Notes: a model not told the origin generated them from the sequence alone. Positions 47,864 through 59,532 are shown, numbered from the stretch's first letter. The stretch is 64,000 nucleotides of DNA from Streptomyces sp. SW4 (GCA_003248315.1 QKWM01000004.1:4895001-4959000), one strand, 5' to 3'. Program-made: numbers and translations.

Positions 47864-49342
47864 TCAGGGCTCCGGCTCGTCGCCGGGTGCGAGCGTCGCC
47901 GAGGCCAGTGCCGCCGAGGCCAGTGCCGTCGCCGGGTCCTGGGCGGCGCCGCCCGCCGGGACCCACCGGCCGCGTTCCTTGCGGTACGGCCACCATCCGC
48001 CGTCCCGGCCCAGCCGGATCTGGAGCGGTGCGCCGGTGACCGTCCAGCGGTTGGCCCTGGCCCGCAGCGACGGACGCTCATCCTCCTCCCAGGCCGCGTC
48101 CAGCGCGGCACGCGCGCGTGCGAGCGTCTCACCCGCGACCGTCCACTCCTCCTCCAGCACGGACAGCCCGTCCGATCCTCCGTGCCGCCACGCGCATACC
48201 GCCGTCGCGAACGCCTCCCGGCCGCGCCCGGACCCGTGCGCGAGGCGGTCCGTCACGACGGGATCGGATGACTCGGCCGCGAGACGCACCGCGTCCTGAG
48301 CGACGGTCGGTTCGGCCTCCGGCGGCCGCTGCCCGTGGCCGGGGTCCAGAGCGTCACCGAGGAGCCGCAGGGCCTCGGCCGCCGTACGGGAGGCCAGGAA
48401 GGACAGCGCGGCCGGGTCGACCTCGGGCGGGGGCGCGGTCTCGGTGTCCAGCGACGGGGGCGTCCCCGGCTCCGCCGGCAGTACGGGCGGGGCGGGCAGC
48501 TCGGGCAGTGACCGTCCCGTCGCCCAGACCGCTTCGGCGGCCACGCCCTCCGGAGCGGCGGCCGTCCGCTCGGCCGGTGCCGTGCCGTGCGCCTGCAGAG
48601 CCTCCAGCAGGGCGCGCTCGCCCCGGCCCCGCAACAGCAGCAGAACGAACGGGTCCTGGTCGAGCAGCCGCGCCATCTGGTAGCAGAGCGCCGCGGTGTG
48701 CCCGCAGTGGTCCCAGTCGCCGCAGTCGCACTCCGGTACCAGGTCGCCCATGCCGGGCAGCAGCTCGATGCCGGCCGTCGCCGCGTCCTCGACCAGATGC
48801 GTCGGCATCTCCCGGTCCAGCAGGGCGGCGACATGCCCGGACCGCTGGACCGCCATGTCGACAAAGCGATCCCACTGGGTGTCGGTCAGCGGGTCCAGCA
48901 GGACGTCGGCCCGGTGGGCGGTGCGGTCGGGATCGTGGACGACCGCGGTGATCCGCCCCGGCCGCACCGAGACCGCGCCGACGGCTCCCGCGCGCGCGAG
49001 GCGGCGCCCCGCCTTCACCTGCCCGCTGTCCAGCGCCGTGTCCTCCAGCGCCTTCAGCCACGCCTGGCCCCACCAGGTCTGCGCGAAGCCGCGGCCGCGC
49101 GCCGGGGGCAACGCGGCGAACGTCCGCTCCACGCCGTCGCCGAGGGCCCCGTGACCGTCTCCGAAGCCGTCGTGCTCGTCCTGGAAGCCGTCGCGTTCCT
49201 CGCCGAAGCGGTCACGCTCGGCACCGAAGTCGTCGCGCTCGTCGTTGAAGCCGTCCCGATCCTCACGGAAGCCGTCACGCTCGTCCCCGAAGCCGTCGCG
49301 ATCCTCACCGAAGCCGTCGGGATCGTCGTCGTATCCGGTCAT
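47864..49342 (-). CDS. SWIM zinc-finger protein with N-terminal acidic heptad repeat
   Basis: 492 residues, intact. Residues 1-60 are an acidic repeat of about eight copies of (D/E)RDGFxD (for example EDRDGFGDERDGFREDRDGF). Then RGRGFAQTWWGQAWLKALED, the conserved start of the SWIM/SNF2-partner family, and the zinc finger CDCGDWDHCGHTAALCY (about residues 205-221). The C-terminus carries an Ala-rich ALASAALASATLA. SWIM domains bind DNA or proteins. It directly follows the SNF2 helicase gene (13 bases), its usual partner. Confidence 0.85.
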   Translation of the reverse strand: MTGYDDDPDGFGEDRDGFGDERDGFREDRDGFNDERDDFGAERDRFGEERDGFQDEHDGFGDGHGALGDGVERTFAALPPARGRGFAQTWWGQAWLKALEDTALDSGQVKAGRRLARAGAVGAVSVRPGRITAVVHDPDRTAHRADVLLDPLTDTQWDRFVDMAVQRSGHVAALLDREMPTHLVEDAATAGIELLPGMGDLVPECDCGDWDHCGHTAALCYQMARLLDQDPFVLLLLRGRGERALLEALQAHGTAPAERTAAAPEGVAAEAVWATGRSLPELPAPPVLPAEPGTPPSLDTETAPPPEVDPAALSFLASRTAAEALRLLGDALDPGHGQRPPEAEPTVAQDAVRLAAESSDPVVTDRLAHGSGRGREAFATAVCAWRHGGSDGLSVLEEEWTVAGETLARARAALDAAWEEDERPSLRARANRWTVTGAPLQIRLGRDGGWWPYRKERGRWVPAGGAAQDPATALASAALASATLAPGDEPEP

Positions 49343-49355
49343 CGTCCGCCCCTCG

Positions 49356-52246
49356 TCATCGCGTGCCCCCTCGCAGTGCCACCAGATCGGCGAGTTCCGC
49401 GTCCGTCAGTTCCGTGAGCGCCGCCTCGCCGGAGCCGAGCACCGCGTCCGCCAGTTCCCGCTTGCTGCGCAGCAAGGCCGCGATGCGGTCCTCGACGGTC
49501 CCCTCGGCGATCAGCCGGTGCACCTGCACCGGCTTGGTCTGGCCGATGCGGTAGGCGCGGTCGGTGGCCTGCGCCTCCACGGCCGGGTTCCACCAGCGGT
49601 CGTAGTGCACGACGTGCTCCGCGCGGGTGAGGTTCAGGCCGGTGCCGGCCGCCTTCAGCGACAGCAGGAACACGGGCACCTCCCCGTCCTGGAAGCGCCG
49701 CACCATCTCCTCGCGTTCGGCGACGGGCGTGCCCCCGTGCAGGAACTGCGTGGGCACGCCCCGCGACGCCAGGTGCCGTTCCAGCAGCCGCGCCATCTGC
49801 ACGTACTGGGTGAAGACCAGCACCCCCGCCTCCTCGGCGAGGATCGTGTCGAGCAGTTCGTCGAGCAGCTCCAGCTTCCGGAGCGCCCCGCGACGGCCGG
49901 GCGGTCCTCCTTGAGGTACTGGGCCGGGTGGTTGCAGATCTGCTTCAGCCCCGTCAGGAGCTTCACGATCATGCCGCGCCGTTCCATGCTGTCGGCGCCG
50001 GAGATCTCCGCGAGCGCCTCGCGCACCACCGCCTCGTACAGGGCCGTCTGCTCGGCGGTGAGGGACACGGGGTGGTCGGACTCCGTCTTGGGCGGCAGCT
50101 CGGGGGCGATCCCGGGATCCGACTTCCGGCGGCGCAGCAGGAACGGCCGTACCAGCCGGGCCAGCCGCTCCGCCGCGGCCGGGTCCCGGCCGCCCTCGAC
50201 GGCACGCGCGTACTGCCGGCGGAAGGTGCCGAGCCGCCCCAGCAGGCCCGGTGTGGCCCAGTCCAGGATCGCCCACAGCTCCGACAGGTTGTTCTCCACC
50301 GGCGTGCCGGTGAGCGCCACGCGCGCGCGTGCGCCGATGCCGCGCAGCGCTCGCGCGGTCGCCGAGTACGGGTTCTTCACGTGCTGGGCCTCGTCCGCCA
50401 CGACCATGCCCCACGCCACCTCGGCCAGCCGCCGCGCGTCGAGGCGCATCGTGCCGTACGTCGTGAGCACGAACTCCCCGTCGTCCAGGCCCTCCAGGTC
50501 GCGCCGCGCGCCGTGGAACCGGCGCACGGGGGTGCCGGGCGCGAACCTCTCGATCTCACGCTGCCAGTTGCCCATGAGGCTGGTCGGGCAGACCACCAGG
50601 GTCGGCCCGGCGGCCGAGGGGTCGGCCTGCCGGTGCAGGTGCAGGGCGATCAGGGTGACGGTCTTGCCCAGCCCCATGTCGTCGGCGAGGCAGCAGCCCA
50701 GGCCCAGCGACGTCATCCGGGCCAGCCAGCCGAGTCCCCGCCGCTGGTAGTCGCGCAGTGTCGCGGCCAGCGCCGCCGGCTGCTCGACGGCCTCCTGGCG
50801 CTCGGGCTCGGCGAGTCGGTCGCGCAGCTCCGCCAGCCGGCCGGTGGGCCGCACCTCGACCCGGCGGCCGTCGACCTCCGCCGTGCCCGTGAGGGCCGCG
50901 GCGAGCGCGTCGACGGGTGTGATCTTGCGGTCCCGCTGCGCGCGGGCGCGCCGTGCCTCCTCGGGGTCGACGAGGACCCACTGGTCCCGCAGCCGCACCA
51001 GCGGCCGGCCGGCCTCCGCGAGCCGGTCCAGCTCCTCGCGTGTAAGGCGCCGGTCGCCCACGGCGAACGACCAGTCGAAGGAGAGCAGCGCGTCCGCGGA
51101 GAGGAACGACGGCCCGTCGTGGAAGGCGGCCGTGTCCCGGCCCGGTCCGCCGCCGGACAGGTCGGGCGCCCCGATCTCCGCGTGGGCGGCCAGGTCCCGG
51201 GCCAGCCCTCGCGGCCAGTGCACCTCGACGCCCGCGGCGGCGAGCGCCCGGGCGCCCTGTCCGAGCAGATCGACGACCTCCTCGTCGGCCAGTTCGACCG
51301 CGTCGGGGACGGCCGCCGACAGCAGGGGCGCCAGGGGTGGCCAGGCCCGCGCGGCCCGGCGCAGCGCCAGCAGGGTGTCGAGACGCGCGCGCGGGCCGAG
51401 CCGGTCGTCGGCGGTGCCGGCCCAGACGTCGGCCGCGTCAGCGACCAGCGCCGCGTCGCTCACGCCGTGGACCTGGAGGACGGCGCGGAAGGACACTGCC
51501 GACGCGTCCGCCGCGCCGGAGGTCAGACCGGGCACCTCGATCCGCAGGGACAGCCGTACTCCGGCGTCGTGGCCGGCGGCGACGTCCTCCGCCCACGCCC
51601 GCAGTCCGGGCATCCGCCGCGGTTCGCGCCCCGCGTATGCCTCGTGGCCCGTCGCCAGGGCGGCGGCGGGGGAGCGGGGCAGGGTGTCGGCGACCGCGTC
51701 CAGGAAGGCGCGGACCAGCCGCTCCGGGTCCGGCAGCCGCGCGGGCCGGGCGTCGTCCAGCGGGACCGCGTGCGCCTCCGGTGGCATGGCCGCGGCGAGA
51801 CGGCGCACCCGGTCGACGTCCTCGGACCGCAAGGGGCCCACGCGCCAGGCGTCATGACCCGACGGGGACAGGCCCGGCAGCAGGAGGCCGCGCGCCACGA
51901 GGGCCAGGGCCTCCACGGCCACGGCGCCCCAGAACGCCGCCGACCGGTGTGCGTCCCTGCGGGCACGCGCGCGCGTGAGTAACGGCAGGGCCTCCCGTAC
52001 CGGGAGCAGGACGGCGGGCACGCGCACCGTCTCGACGCCGCTGGCGGCGGGCGCGAGGACCGTCAGCTCCGTCGGGGACTCGACGCGGCGGCCGCCGGGT
52101 GCGACGGTCCGGGGACCAGAAGGCGACGCGGCCGGTACGCGCGGGGTCGCCGGGCAGGAACACGGCACGGCATCGGGTCGGTTCGTCGCAGATCGTCGGG
52201 GAGCTTGCCGGGAGAGTCGACTGAGCGGCGATGACGCATTCCTCAA
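49356..52246 (-). CDS. SNF2/Swi2-family helicase (frameshifts near 49890 and at the N-terminus)
   Basis: About 960 residues. The helicase motifs are in order: I DDMGLGKTVT, Ia CPTSLMGNW, II DEAQ, III LTGTPVENN, then GVLVFTQYVQMA, V LKAAGTGLNLTRA and VI DRAYRIGQTKPV. The long N-terminal SNF2-associated region is typical of bacterial homologues. One base is missing near 49890. The first 40 residues lie in another frame (VFLPGDPARTGRVAFW), so the true start, perhaps near 52165-52240, is uncertain. Operon with the SWIM protein; probably remodels protein-DNA complexes. Confidence 0.88.
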
Positions 52247-52509
52247 ATTTGACTAGTTGGGCGGAGTCGACGATTGTACAGGTTCTCCCTGACGGCGGGG
52301 TGCGCTCCCGTGTGAAGTGGGTCACCATTCAGGCGGGGAGTGCCGGCCTCGCCGACGAGTCGCCGACGCGTGCTCGGGACCGGCAGGGGCCGAGGGGTCC
52401 CGTCTCAGGGGCGTCTCAGGGGCGTCTCAGGGTCACGATGCGGAACCGCGGGAAGCGCGGGCCCGTTCTCAGGACAGAGAGCGGCAGAGGCCGCGAAGGA
52501 GGCGCCACG

Positions 52510-52692
52510 ATGTCGAAGAACGCCAAGATCGCCGCGGGAGGTGTGGCGGCCGGGCTCATCCTGCTGATCTGGCTGCCCTGGTGGGCCGCGCTTCTGATCA
52601 TTCTGGGAGTCCCGGCCGCCGCGTACCTCGCGCTGGACCCGTCACAGCGGCGCAGGCTGCGCCGTACCACCCGCAGGGAGCTGGGCCGCTGA
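52510..52692 (+). CDS. Small membrane protein with basic tail
   Basis: 60 residues. IAAGGVAAGLILLIWLPWWA and LLIILGVPAAAYLALD make two helices, followed by a strongly basic tail (QRRRLRRTTRRELGR). AAGGAGG lies 7 bases before the ATG. No family recognised. The 263-base gap before it holds the AT-rich promoter of the divergent SNF2 gene (around 52235-52262) and a GTCTCAGGGGC triplicate near 52402-52430. Confidence 0.6.
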   Translation: MSKNAKIAAGGVAAGLILLIWLPWWAALLIILGVPAAAYLALDPSQRRRLRRTTRRELGR

Positions 52693-52879
52693 GGCGCTGA
52701 GCCCCGCCCCGCTGCACGGCCCGACGGCGGGCGCTGGGCGGCGGCCCCGTCGCCGGCGGGCGCATGCACCGTCCACGGCCCGCCGGTCGCCCGCCGTGCC
52801 GTGTCCGGCCGTCGGCCGGTCAGGGGCGCCTGCCGTGCCGGGCCGGGCCCGGCCGACCACCGTCCACGACCCTTCGGCT

Positions 52880-52975
52880 GCCCACCGCGCGGCCCGACTA
52901 CCGGCCGTGCTGCCCGACTGTCGGCCGGCTGCCCGACTGTCGGCCGTGCTGTCCGGCAGCCCACCGTGCCGGACC
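52880..52975. repeat. Imperfect repeats in a gene-free gap
   Basis: GCCCGACTGTCGGCC and relatives (GCCCGACTACCGGCC, CTGTCCGGCAGCCC) recur about four times within the 336-base gap 52693-53028, which shows no gene. Confidence 0.55.
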
Positions 52976-53028
52976 GGGCTGCCACCCCCGGCGTGGCGGC
53001 CTGTCAGCTGGGCCGGACAGCCGTCCGG

Positions 53029-53953
53029 TCAGCTGGGCCGCACGGCCATCCGGTCGAGGGCCTCCAGCAGCCCGGGCAGTTCCGGTCCCCGGCCCACGGG
53101 CAGCACCTCGCCGGGCTCCTCGTCCAGCAGCACGAACGCGATGTCGTCCGTCCGGGCCACCAGCGACCAGCCCGGCCCGTCCGCGCGCAGCGTGCGTGCG
53201 CCGCCCGGCGCGAACGCCGACCGGACCCGGCCGAGCGGCGGAGGCGTGTCCACATAGGCACGCGCCTCGGCGAGCACCCGCCGGATGCCGCTGTGCCCCG
53301 GGGCCCGCGCTCGCCCGCGCCGTCCCCTTCCGCCTGCTCCCCGCCCCGCTCCGGAGCCTGGCCGCCGGAGGAGCCGGAGGAAGCGGCGGAAGTGGAGGAG
53401 CCGGAGGAACTGGAGGAGCCGGTGGAGCCGGAACCCCCGTCGGCGGTCCGGAACTCCGCGACGTCGATCTGCTCCCGCCACTGCGCCCACTGGAGCGCGA
53501 TCTCGTCGGCCCCGAGGCGCCGCTGGGCGGGTCCCCAGACGGTCGTGTCCGGCGGCGTCAGGGCCGGCCGCTCGCCGGGCTCCGGTTCCGGATCGTGCGG
53601 GGCGGGCACCCCGGGAGCCGCCACCGCCACGGCGAGGGGCCAGCCGGGCAGGGCGGCGACGACGGTCCGCTCGTCCGGCGACAGCTCGTACTCCATGCCG
53701 CAGTCCCACGACGCGATGGCCACGGCGACCAGCGACACGTCGTCGACGGCCACGGTCCACCGGGCACCGGCACCGTCCTGGCCGAGCACCAGCCCGTAGC
53801 CGTCGGCGAGCGGGGCAGACCGAGCGCGGCGCACGCCTCCGGGTAGTCGTCGCCCAGGACACTCGGGAACTGCGCCGGCGTCAGCAGCACCGCCGTGAGC
53901 ACATAGAGCGCGTCGTCCGCGGCGGCGACGGCGTCCTCTTCCGTCTCGGCCAT
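53029..53953 (-). CDS. Hypothetical protein with Ser/Gly linker (two frameshifts)
   Basis: About 308 residues. N-terminal AETEEDAVAAADDALYVLTA then LADGYGLVLGQDGAGARWTV and CGMEYELSPDERTVVAALPG form one domain; a Ser/Gly/Thr linker (about residues 185-210) from DNA of GGAGCCGGAGGA-type repeats (53340-53450) follows, then IRRVLAEARAYVDTPPPLG to the end (LLEALDRMAVRPS). Missing bases near 53817 and 53298. GGGAGG precedes the ATG. No family recognised. Confidence 0.65.
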
Positions 53954-54088
53954 CACTGCCTCCCCATCGGTTCGCCAACGGCGCGCACCCTAGTGCGGCC
54001 GGAAGGGGCTTGTCACGACCCGCTGCCCACCCGAGCTGCAGCTTTCCGGCCGGACGGGGTGAAACCGACCATCGGCGCATCCGGCGCG

Positions 54089-54426
54089 TCAGCCGGCCGG
54101 CAGACCGAGGAGCGCCCGGGCCACGTCCCCGGGCCGTTCCCGCCGCTCGCGCGCGAGGGCCACGACGGCGCGGCACGCCAGCTCGTTGACCCCGAACGAC
54201 AGGGCCTCCGGGACACCCAGCCCGACACCTCGTCCATCCGTTCCTGATCGTCCTCCGCACACGCCGTGACGTACGCGGCCGCGGCCTCGAAGAGGTTGTG
54301 GGAGCGGGTGTCCCGCGCCCCCTCGCCCTCCGTGCGCCAGGCACCCAGGAATCTGGCGTACGCCTTGCGGACCCGGTTCGACACACCGACCACCTGCCCC
54401 TGACCGATCGCCCTGGCCGACAGCAC
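54089..54426 (-). CDS. Hypothetical helical protein (frameshift near 54215)
   Basis: About 112 residues, GTG start with GGAAGAT just upstream. RVRKAYARFLGAWRTEG, NLFEAAAAYVTACAEDDQER and the closing VNELACRAVVALARERRERP suggest helical repeats, cytoplasmic. One base is missing near 54215. It is divergent from the MpaB-type gene with a CAAC-GTAGA-GTTG inverted repeat (54438-54450) between them. Function unknown. Confidence 0.6.
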
Positions 54427-54481
54427 ATCTTCCGCTACTCAACGTAGAGTTGGAATCTCCACGGCAGAAGGGACGGTTGCG

Positions 54482-55377
54482 GTGAAGCGTTACGAACGAC
54501 TGGCACGGATCCGCGGCATGGACCCGTACGCGGACGCTTCGGAGATCTACCGGCTCACCTCCGCCTACGAGTTCCCCTGGGACTTCACCCGGGCCCTGGA
54601 ACTCGCCCTCTACCGCACCTACGCCGTGCCGAGCATCGGCCGGCTGCTCGCCGAGACGGCGGAGCTCACGGACCGCACCCAGCGGCGCTACGACGACACC
54701 TCACTGCTCCTGGACGCCGTCGTCGAGCACGGCTTCGCCAGCGAGCAGGGCCGCACGGCGATCCGGCGCATCAACCAGATGCACCGCAGCTACGACATCT
54801 CCGACGACGACATGCGCTATGTCCTGTGCACGTTCGTCGTCATGCCGAAGCGCTGGATCGACGCCTACGGATGGCGCCGGCTGTCCCGGCACGAGACCGT
54901 GGCCTGCGCGGTCCACTACCGCACGCTCGGCCGGCACATGGGGATCCGGGACATCCCCGGGAGCTACGAGGAGTTCGAGTCCTGCCTCGACGCCTACGAG
55001 GAGGCCCACTTCGCCTGGGACCCGGACGCGCGGCGGGTCTCCGACGCCACGCTCGACCTCATGGCCTCCTGGTATCCGCGCCCTCTCGCACCGCTGCTGC
55101 GCACGGCCACCCTCGCGCTCCTGGACGAACCGCTCCTGCGGGCCTTCCGCTACGACCCGCCGGGCCCCGCCACGCGCGCGGTGGTGCGCGGCGCGGTGCG
55201 CCTGCGCGGGCGCGCGGTCCGCCTCATGCCGCCCCGGCGCGCACCGCACTACGCCCGGCAGAACTGGGAGATCAAGAGCTATCCGAACGGCTACCGGCTG
55301 GCGGACCTCGGCACCCGCCCGGTCCCCGGCGTGCGGGCTGCCCGGTCCGCCACGCCGGCACCGGGCACGCCGACTGA
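54482..55377 (+). CDS. Oxygenase MpaB family protein (DUF2236; frameshift near 55335)
   Basis: About 298 residues. MKRYERLARIRGMDPYADAS then EIYRLTSAYEFPWDFTRALE, TYAVPSIGRLLAETAEL and INQMHRSYDISDDDMRYVLC are the latex-clearing-protein/MpaB fold; HRSY and SRHETVACAVHYRTLG provide His residues for a possible heme b. A base missing near 55335 hides the true stop at 55375-55377; uncorrected, the frame would run on across the antisense methyltransferase gene. Fungal MpaB cleaves a prenyl chain oxidatively; the substrate here is unknown. Confidence 0.82.
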
Positions 55378-55425
55378 GACCGGCCGGCGCCTCCCCGGTC
55401 CCGCCGGTCCCCGGCACCTCGCCCG

Positions 55426-56024
55426 TCAGCCGTCCCGGACCGCCAGGGCCAGGAAGCGGGCGTCCTCGTCGACGTACGACGTCATGCGCCAGCCCGAAGC
55501 CGCCAGCAGGGGACGGAGGTTGGGCTCGGCACGCAGGTCGTCCGGGGTGACCTGCCGCCCCTGCCGCGCCGCGAGGGCCGCCCTGCCGATGGGGTGGAAC
55601 AGCGCCAGCACACCGCCCGGACGCACCACCCGCGCCAACTCCCGCAGGTTTCCGGCCGGGTCGGGCAGGTGCGCGACCAGACCCGCCGCGAACACCGCGT
55701 CCAGCGACCCGTCGCGCAGCGGCAGCGCGGCGACGTCGGCCAGCAGCAGCCTCCCGTCCCGGTCCCGGCCGGCGCGGACGGCGGCGTCCAGCATGGCGGG
55801 CGTCAGATCGGCCCCGACGACCACGCCCGAGGGCCCCACGGCCGCCCGCAGGGGCGGCAGGGCCCGGCCGGTGCCGCAGCCCGCGTCGAGCACCCGGGCC
55901 CCGGGCGCAGGCCCAGTTCGGCGACGGCCGCGGCGTAGGCGGGGCCGTCGTCGGGGAAGCGGGCGTCCCAGTCGGCCGCGCGGGCGGTGAAGAACTCCCG
56001 GACGTGTGTGTGGTCGTCGCTCAT
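55426..56024 (-). CDS. Class I SAM-dependent methyltransferase (frameshift near 55908)
   Basis: About 199 residues. SDDHTHVREFFTARAADWDA is a typical UbiE/type 11 start; ARVLDAGCGTGRALPPL is the SAM-binding glycine loop, then LLADVAALPLRDGSLDAVFA and LRELARVVRPGGVLALFHP. One base missing near 55908. Start could also be the ATG at 56033. It is convergent with the MpaB-type gene. Substrate unknown. Confidence 0.82.
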
Positions 56025-56173
56025 GCTCCGCATGATCCTCACCGGCACGGACGACGTCACTGTGCACACGTTCGAGCGGGACGCGATCGTTCCAGCACAC
56101 CTCCGCGCCATATAGCGGCAGCTTTCGAAATGCGCCCCTGTGCGCCCCTGCGCCGGGTCTAGCGTCCCGGGCC

Positions 56174-56946
56174 ATGGGACACACGGACCACGCCGCCCTG
56201 GGCTGGCTCACCCCCGCGCTGTCGTACGCGATGGCCTGCACCGGCGCCGCCCTCGGGCTGCGCTGCACCGTCCGCGCCCTCGCCGCCACCGGACGAGCAC
56301 GCCGCAACTGGCTCGTCACCGCCGCCTCGGCCATCGGCACGGGCATCTGGACGATGCACTTCGTCGCGATGCTGGGCTTCAGCGTCACCGGCACCGACAT
56401 CCGCTACGACGTGCCGCTCACCGTCCTGAGCCTGCTCGTCGCCATGATCGTGGTCTGCGCCGGCGTCTTCGCCGTCGGATACGGCCGCGACCGCGGCCGG
56501 TCGCTGCTGCTCGGCGGCCTCACCACCGGACTCGGCGTCGCGAGCATGCACTACCTGGGCATGGCGGCGGTCCGCCTGCACGGCGACGTGCGCTACGACC
56601 CGATGCTCGTCGCCCTGTCCGTGCTGATCGCCGTCGTCGCGGCCACCGCGGCCCTGTGGGCGGCGCTCAACATCCGGTCGCCGCTCGCGGTCACCGTCGC
56701 CTCCCTGATCATGGGGGCCGCGGTGAGCAGCATGCACTACACCGGGATGTTCGCCGTCAGCGTGAACGTCACGCCCTCCGGCGGCACCCTGCCCGGGGCC
56801 ACGGCGATGCAGTTCATCTTCCCCCTCGCCGTCGGCCTCGGTCCTACCTCTTCCTCACCTCGGCCTTCGTCGCCCTGTCCCCGACGGCGCGGGAACAGCA
56901 GGCCTCCGCCTCGGCCGGCCGCCCCCTCGAGAACGCCGCCAGGTGA
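56174..56946 (+). CDS. MHYT-domain membrane sensor (frameshift near 56840)
   Basis: About 257 residues with seven hydrophobic helices. Three MHYT-type motifs are visible: WTMHFVAMLGF, ASMHYLGMAAV and SSMHYTGMFAV, whose Met/His residues are thought to bind copper and sense O2, CO or NO. Unlike many MHYT proteins there is no attached GGDEF/EAL or kinase domain. One base missing near 56840 (LGSYLFLTSAFVALSP). Its stop lies 50 bases before the cvnA ATG, so it probably heads the conservon operon. Confidence 0.85.
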
Positions 56947-56996
56947 CCGGCCGCCGCCCGTACGGCACGAACGTCCCTCTCCCGAGCGAGGAGGCC

Positions 56997-59532
56997 ATGC
57001 CCACACCCCGCCAAGCCCCCGCACCCGCCGCCGGGACGCCGCACCCGCCGCCCGTCCGCGGCCGGCGCGCGCACGCCGGACCACCGGCCGACGAAGGACG
57101 CCCCGAACCCCTCGGCCCGCCCGACGGCCGCGCTCCCACACGCGCGTGGCGCACCCGCGTCCGGCCCCGCACCGTCCGAGCCAAGATCGTCTGTTTGCTC
57201 ATGGTGCCGGTCGTCTCGCTCCTCGCCCTGTGGGGGTACGCCACCGTCACCACGGCCCAGGACATCGCCGGACTGCGCCAGGTGCAGCGGGTGCAGGACG
57301 AGGTCCGCGCCCCCGTCACCGCGGCCGTCACGGCGCTCCAGGCCGAGCGGCTGGCCGCCGTCAGATACGCCGGGGAGCCGTCGCCCGCGCTGCGCGGCGC
57401 CTACCGGGACCGCGCGGAACGCACCGACCGGGCCGTCGCCGCGCTGCGCATCGGCGACCGCCACACCGTCGCCGACAGCGGAGAACTGCCCGCCGGCGTC
57501 GCCACGCGCCTCGAGACGTTCGTCACCGGCGCCGAGCGGCTGGCCCCGCTGCGCGCCGACGTGCTCGCCCGGCGCACCGGCTGGGAGCAGGCCTACGAGC
57601 GCTACACCGGAGCCATCTCCGCCTCCTTCGCGGTGGGCGGCGCCCTCGGCGGCGTGCACGACGCCGACCAGGGATCCGACGCGCGCGTGCTGGTCGAGTT
57701 CGCCCGCGCGGGCGAGGCACTGGCCCAGGAGGGAGCGCTCCTCGCGGGCGCCCGGCACACCGGCGGCCTCGACGGCGACCGGCTGCGGCGGTTCGCCGGC
57801 GCCGTCGACACCCGCCGCGCCCTGACCGGCGCGGCCACGCCCGACCTGCGCGGACCCGAACGCGCCGCCTGGCGGGCCCTCGCCGACGGCGGCGACCACG
57901 CCGCCCTCGTCGCCGCCGAGGACCGACTGCTCACCGCAGGCCCCGGCGAACGCGCACTCGACACGGCCGTACCCCGGGCCGACTGGGAACGCGTCCACGC
58001 GCGCGTGCAGTCCGGCATGCACGCCATAGAGCGGGACGCCGGACGCGCGGTCGCCGAACGGGCCGACCCCTTCACCCGCGGAGTCCTCACCCCCGCCGGT
58101 GCCGCCGTCCTCCTCGGCCTCCTCGCCGTCGCCGCGTCGCTCGTCATCTCCGTGCGCATCGGCCGCGGGCTCGTGGTCGAACTGGTCAGCCTGCGCAACG
58201 ACGCCCTGGACATCGCCCGGCGCAAACTCCCCGAAGCCATGCGGCGCCTGCGCGCGGGCGAGGAGATCGACGTCCGCTCCGAGGCACCGCCGGGGCCGCC
58301 CGCCGACGACGAGACCGGACAGGTCGCCGAGGCCCTGGGCACCGTGCACCGCGCCGCCCTGCACGCCGCCGTGGAGCGCGCCGAACTGGCCAGCGGCATC
58401 TCCGGCGTCTTCGTCAACCTCGCCCGGCGCAGCCAGATCCTCGTCCACCGCCAGCTGAGCCTCCTGGACAGCATGGAACGCCGCTCCGACGACCCGAACG
58501 AACTCGGGGACCTGTTCCGCCTCGACCACCTCACCACCCGTATGCGGCGCCACGCGGAGAGCCTGATCATCCTCTCCGGCCAGGCACCCGGCCGGGCCTG
58601 GCGGATGCCGGTGTCCCTGACCGACGTCGTCCGCGCCGCCGTCTCCGAGATCGAGGACTACGCGCGCGTGGAGGTACGCCGGCTGCCCGAGACCTCCGTC
58701 GTCGGCGCCGCCGTCGCCGACCTCACCCACCTCCTCGCGGAGCTCATCGAGAACGCCGCCCAGTTCTCGCCGCCCCACACGCGCGTGCGGGTCACCGGCG
58801 AGCCGGTCGGCAACGGCTACGCCGTCGAGGTCGAGGACCGCGGCCTCGGCATGGGCAAGGAGACCCTCGCCGAGGCCAACCGGCGCATCGCCCGGTCCGA
58901 GTCCCTCGACCTGTTCGACAGCGACCGGCTCGGCCTGTTCGTGGTCAGCCGGCTCGCCGCCCGGCACGCCGTCAAGGTGCACCTGAAGACCTCGCCCTAC
59001 GGCGGGACCACGGCCGTCGTCCTGCTGCCCACCGCCCTGCTGCACAGCGACGCGACGGAACGTTCACCCCGTGCGGCGGTGGACGAGCCCCAGCCCCCGA
59101 ACAGCGGTACGCGCGCGTAGCCGACGCCGCGACCCACCATGAACCCGTGACCGCGCACCCCGCCCGGCCCGCCCTGGTCACCTGGATGCCGGCCACCGCG
59201 CAGACCGGCACCACCGGCCGCGCCCGAAAGCGGCCACCCTGCGCCTGCACCGGCCCCCGCAGGACGCCGGGGAACCCGCGGGGGACTCCGAGGACCTGCC
59301 GCGCCGCGTGCGCCAGGCCAGCCTCGCCCCTCAGCTGCGGGTCGGCCGCCCCGGCGAACCGGCCCCGGCGTCCCCGGCCCACGAGGACACCGCACGCACC
59401 CCCGAACTCGTACGCGACCGGATGGCCGCCTACCGCGACGGCTGGGCGCGCGGCGGCGGACGACCCGCCGGCCCCGGTGGCGTTCCCCACCCGGCGACGG
59501 GCAGCGACAGCAGCGAAGGAGACCCCGCATGA
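56997..59532 (+). CDS. cvnA: Conservon sensor kinase-like protein CvnA (two frameshifts)
   Basis: About 845 residues. Cytoplasmic Pro-rich start, helix 1 (about 63-84), an extracytoplasmic nitrate/nitrite-sensor-like domain (about 90-340), helix 2 (about 360-380), a HAMP-like linker, then an ATPase domain with N box LIENAAQFSPP and G1 EDRGLGMG. CvnA proteins are histidine-kinase-like partners of Roadblock and GTPase proteins. The start at 56997 has GAGGAGG; a GTG at 56943 would overlap the MHYT stop. Bases missing near 59085 and 59232 hide a tail (LPRRVRQASLAPQL, RTPELVRDRMAAYRDGW). Stop overlaps cvnB (ATGA). Confidence 0.88.

Noticed and set aside
54482..55990. A 502-residue fusion extending the MpaB-type protein
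   Set aside because: The extra 200 residues are the antisense of a methyltransferase; restoring one base near 55335 gives a stop at 55377 and normal length.
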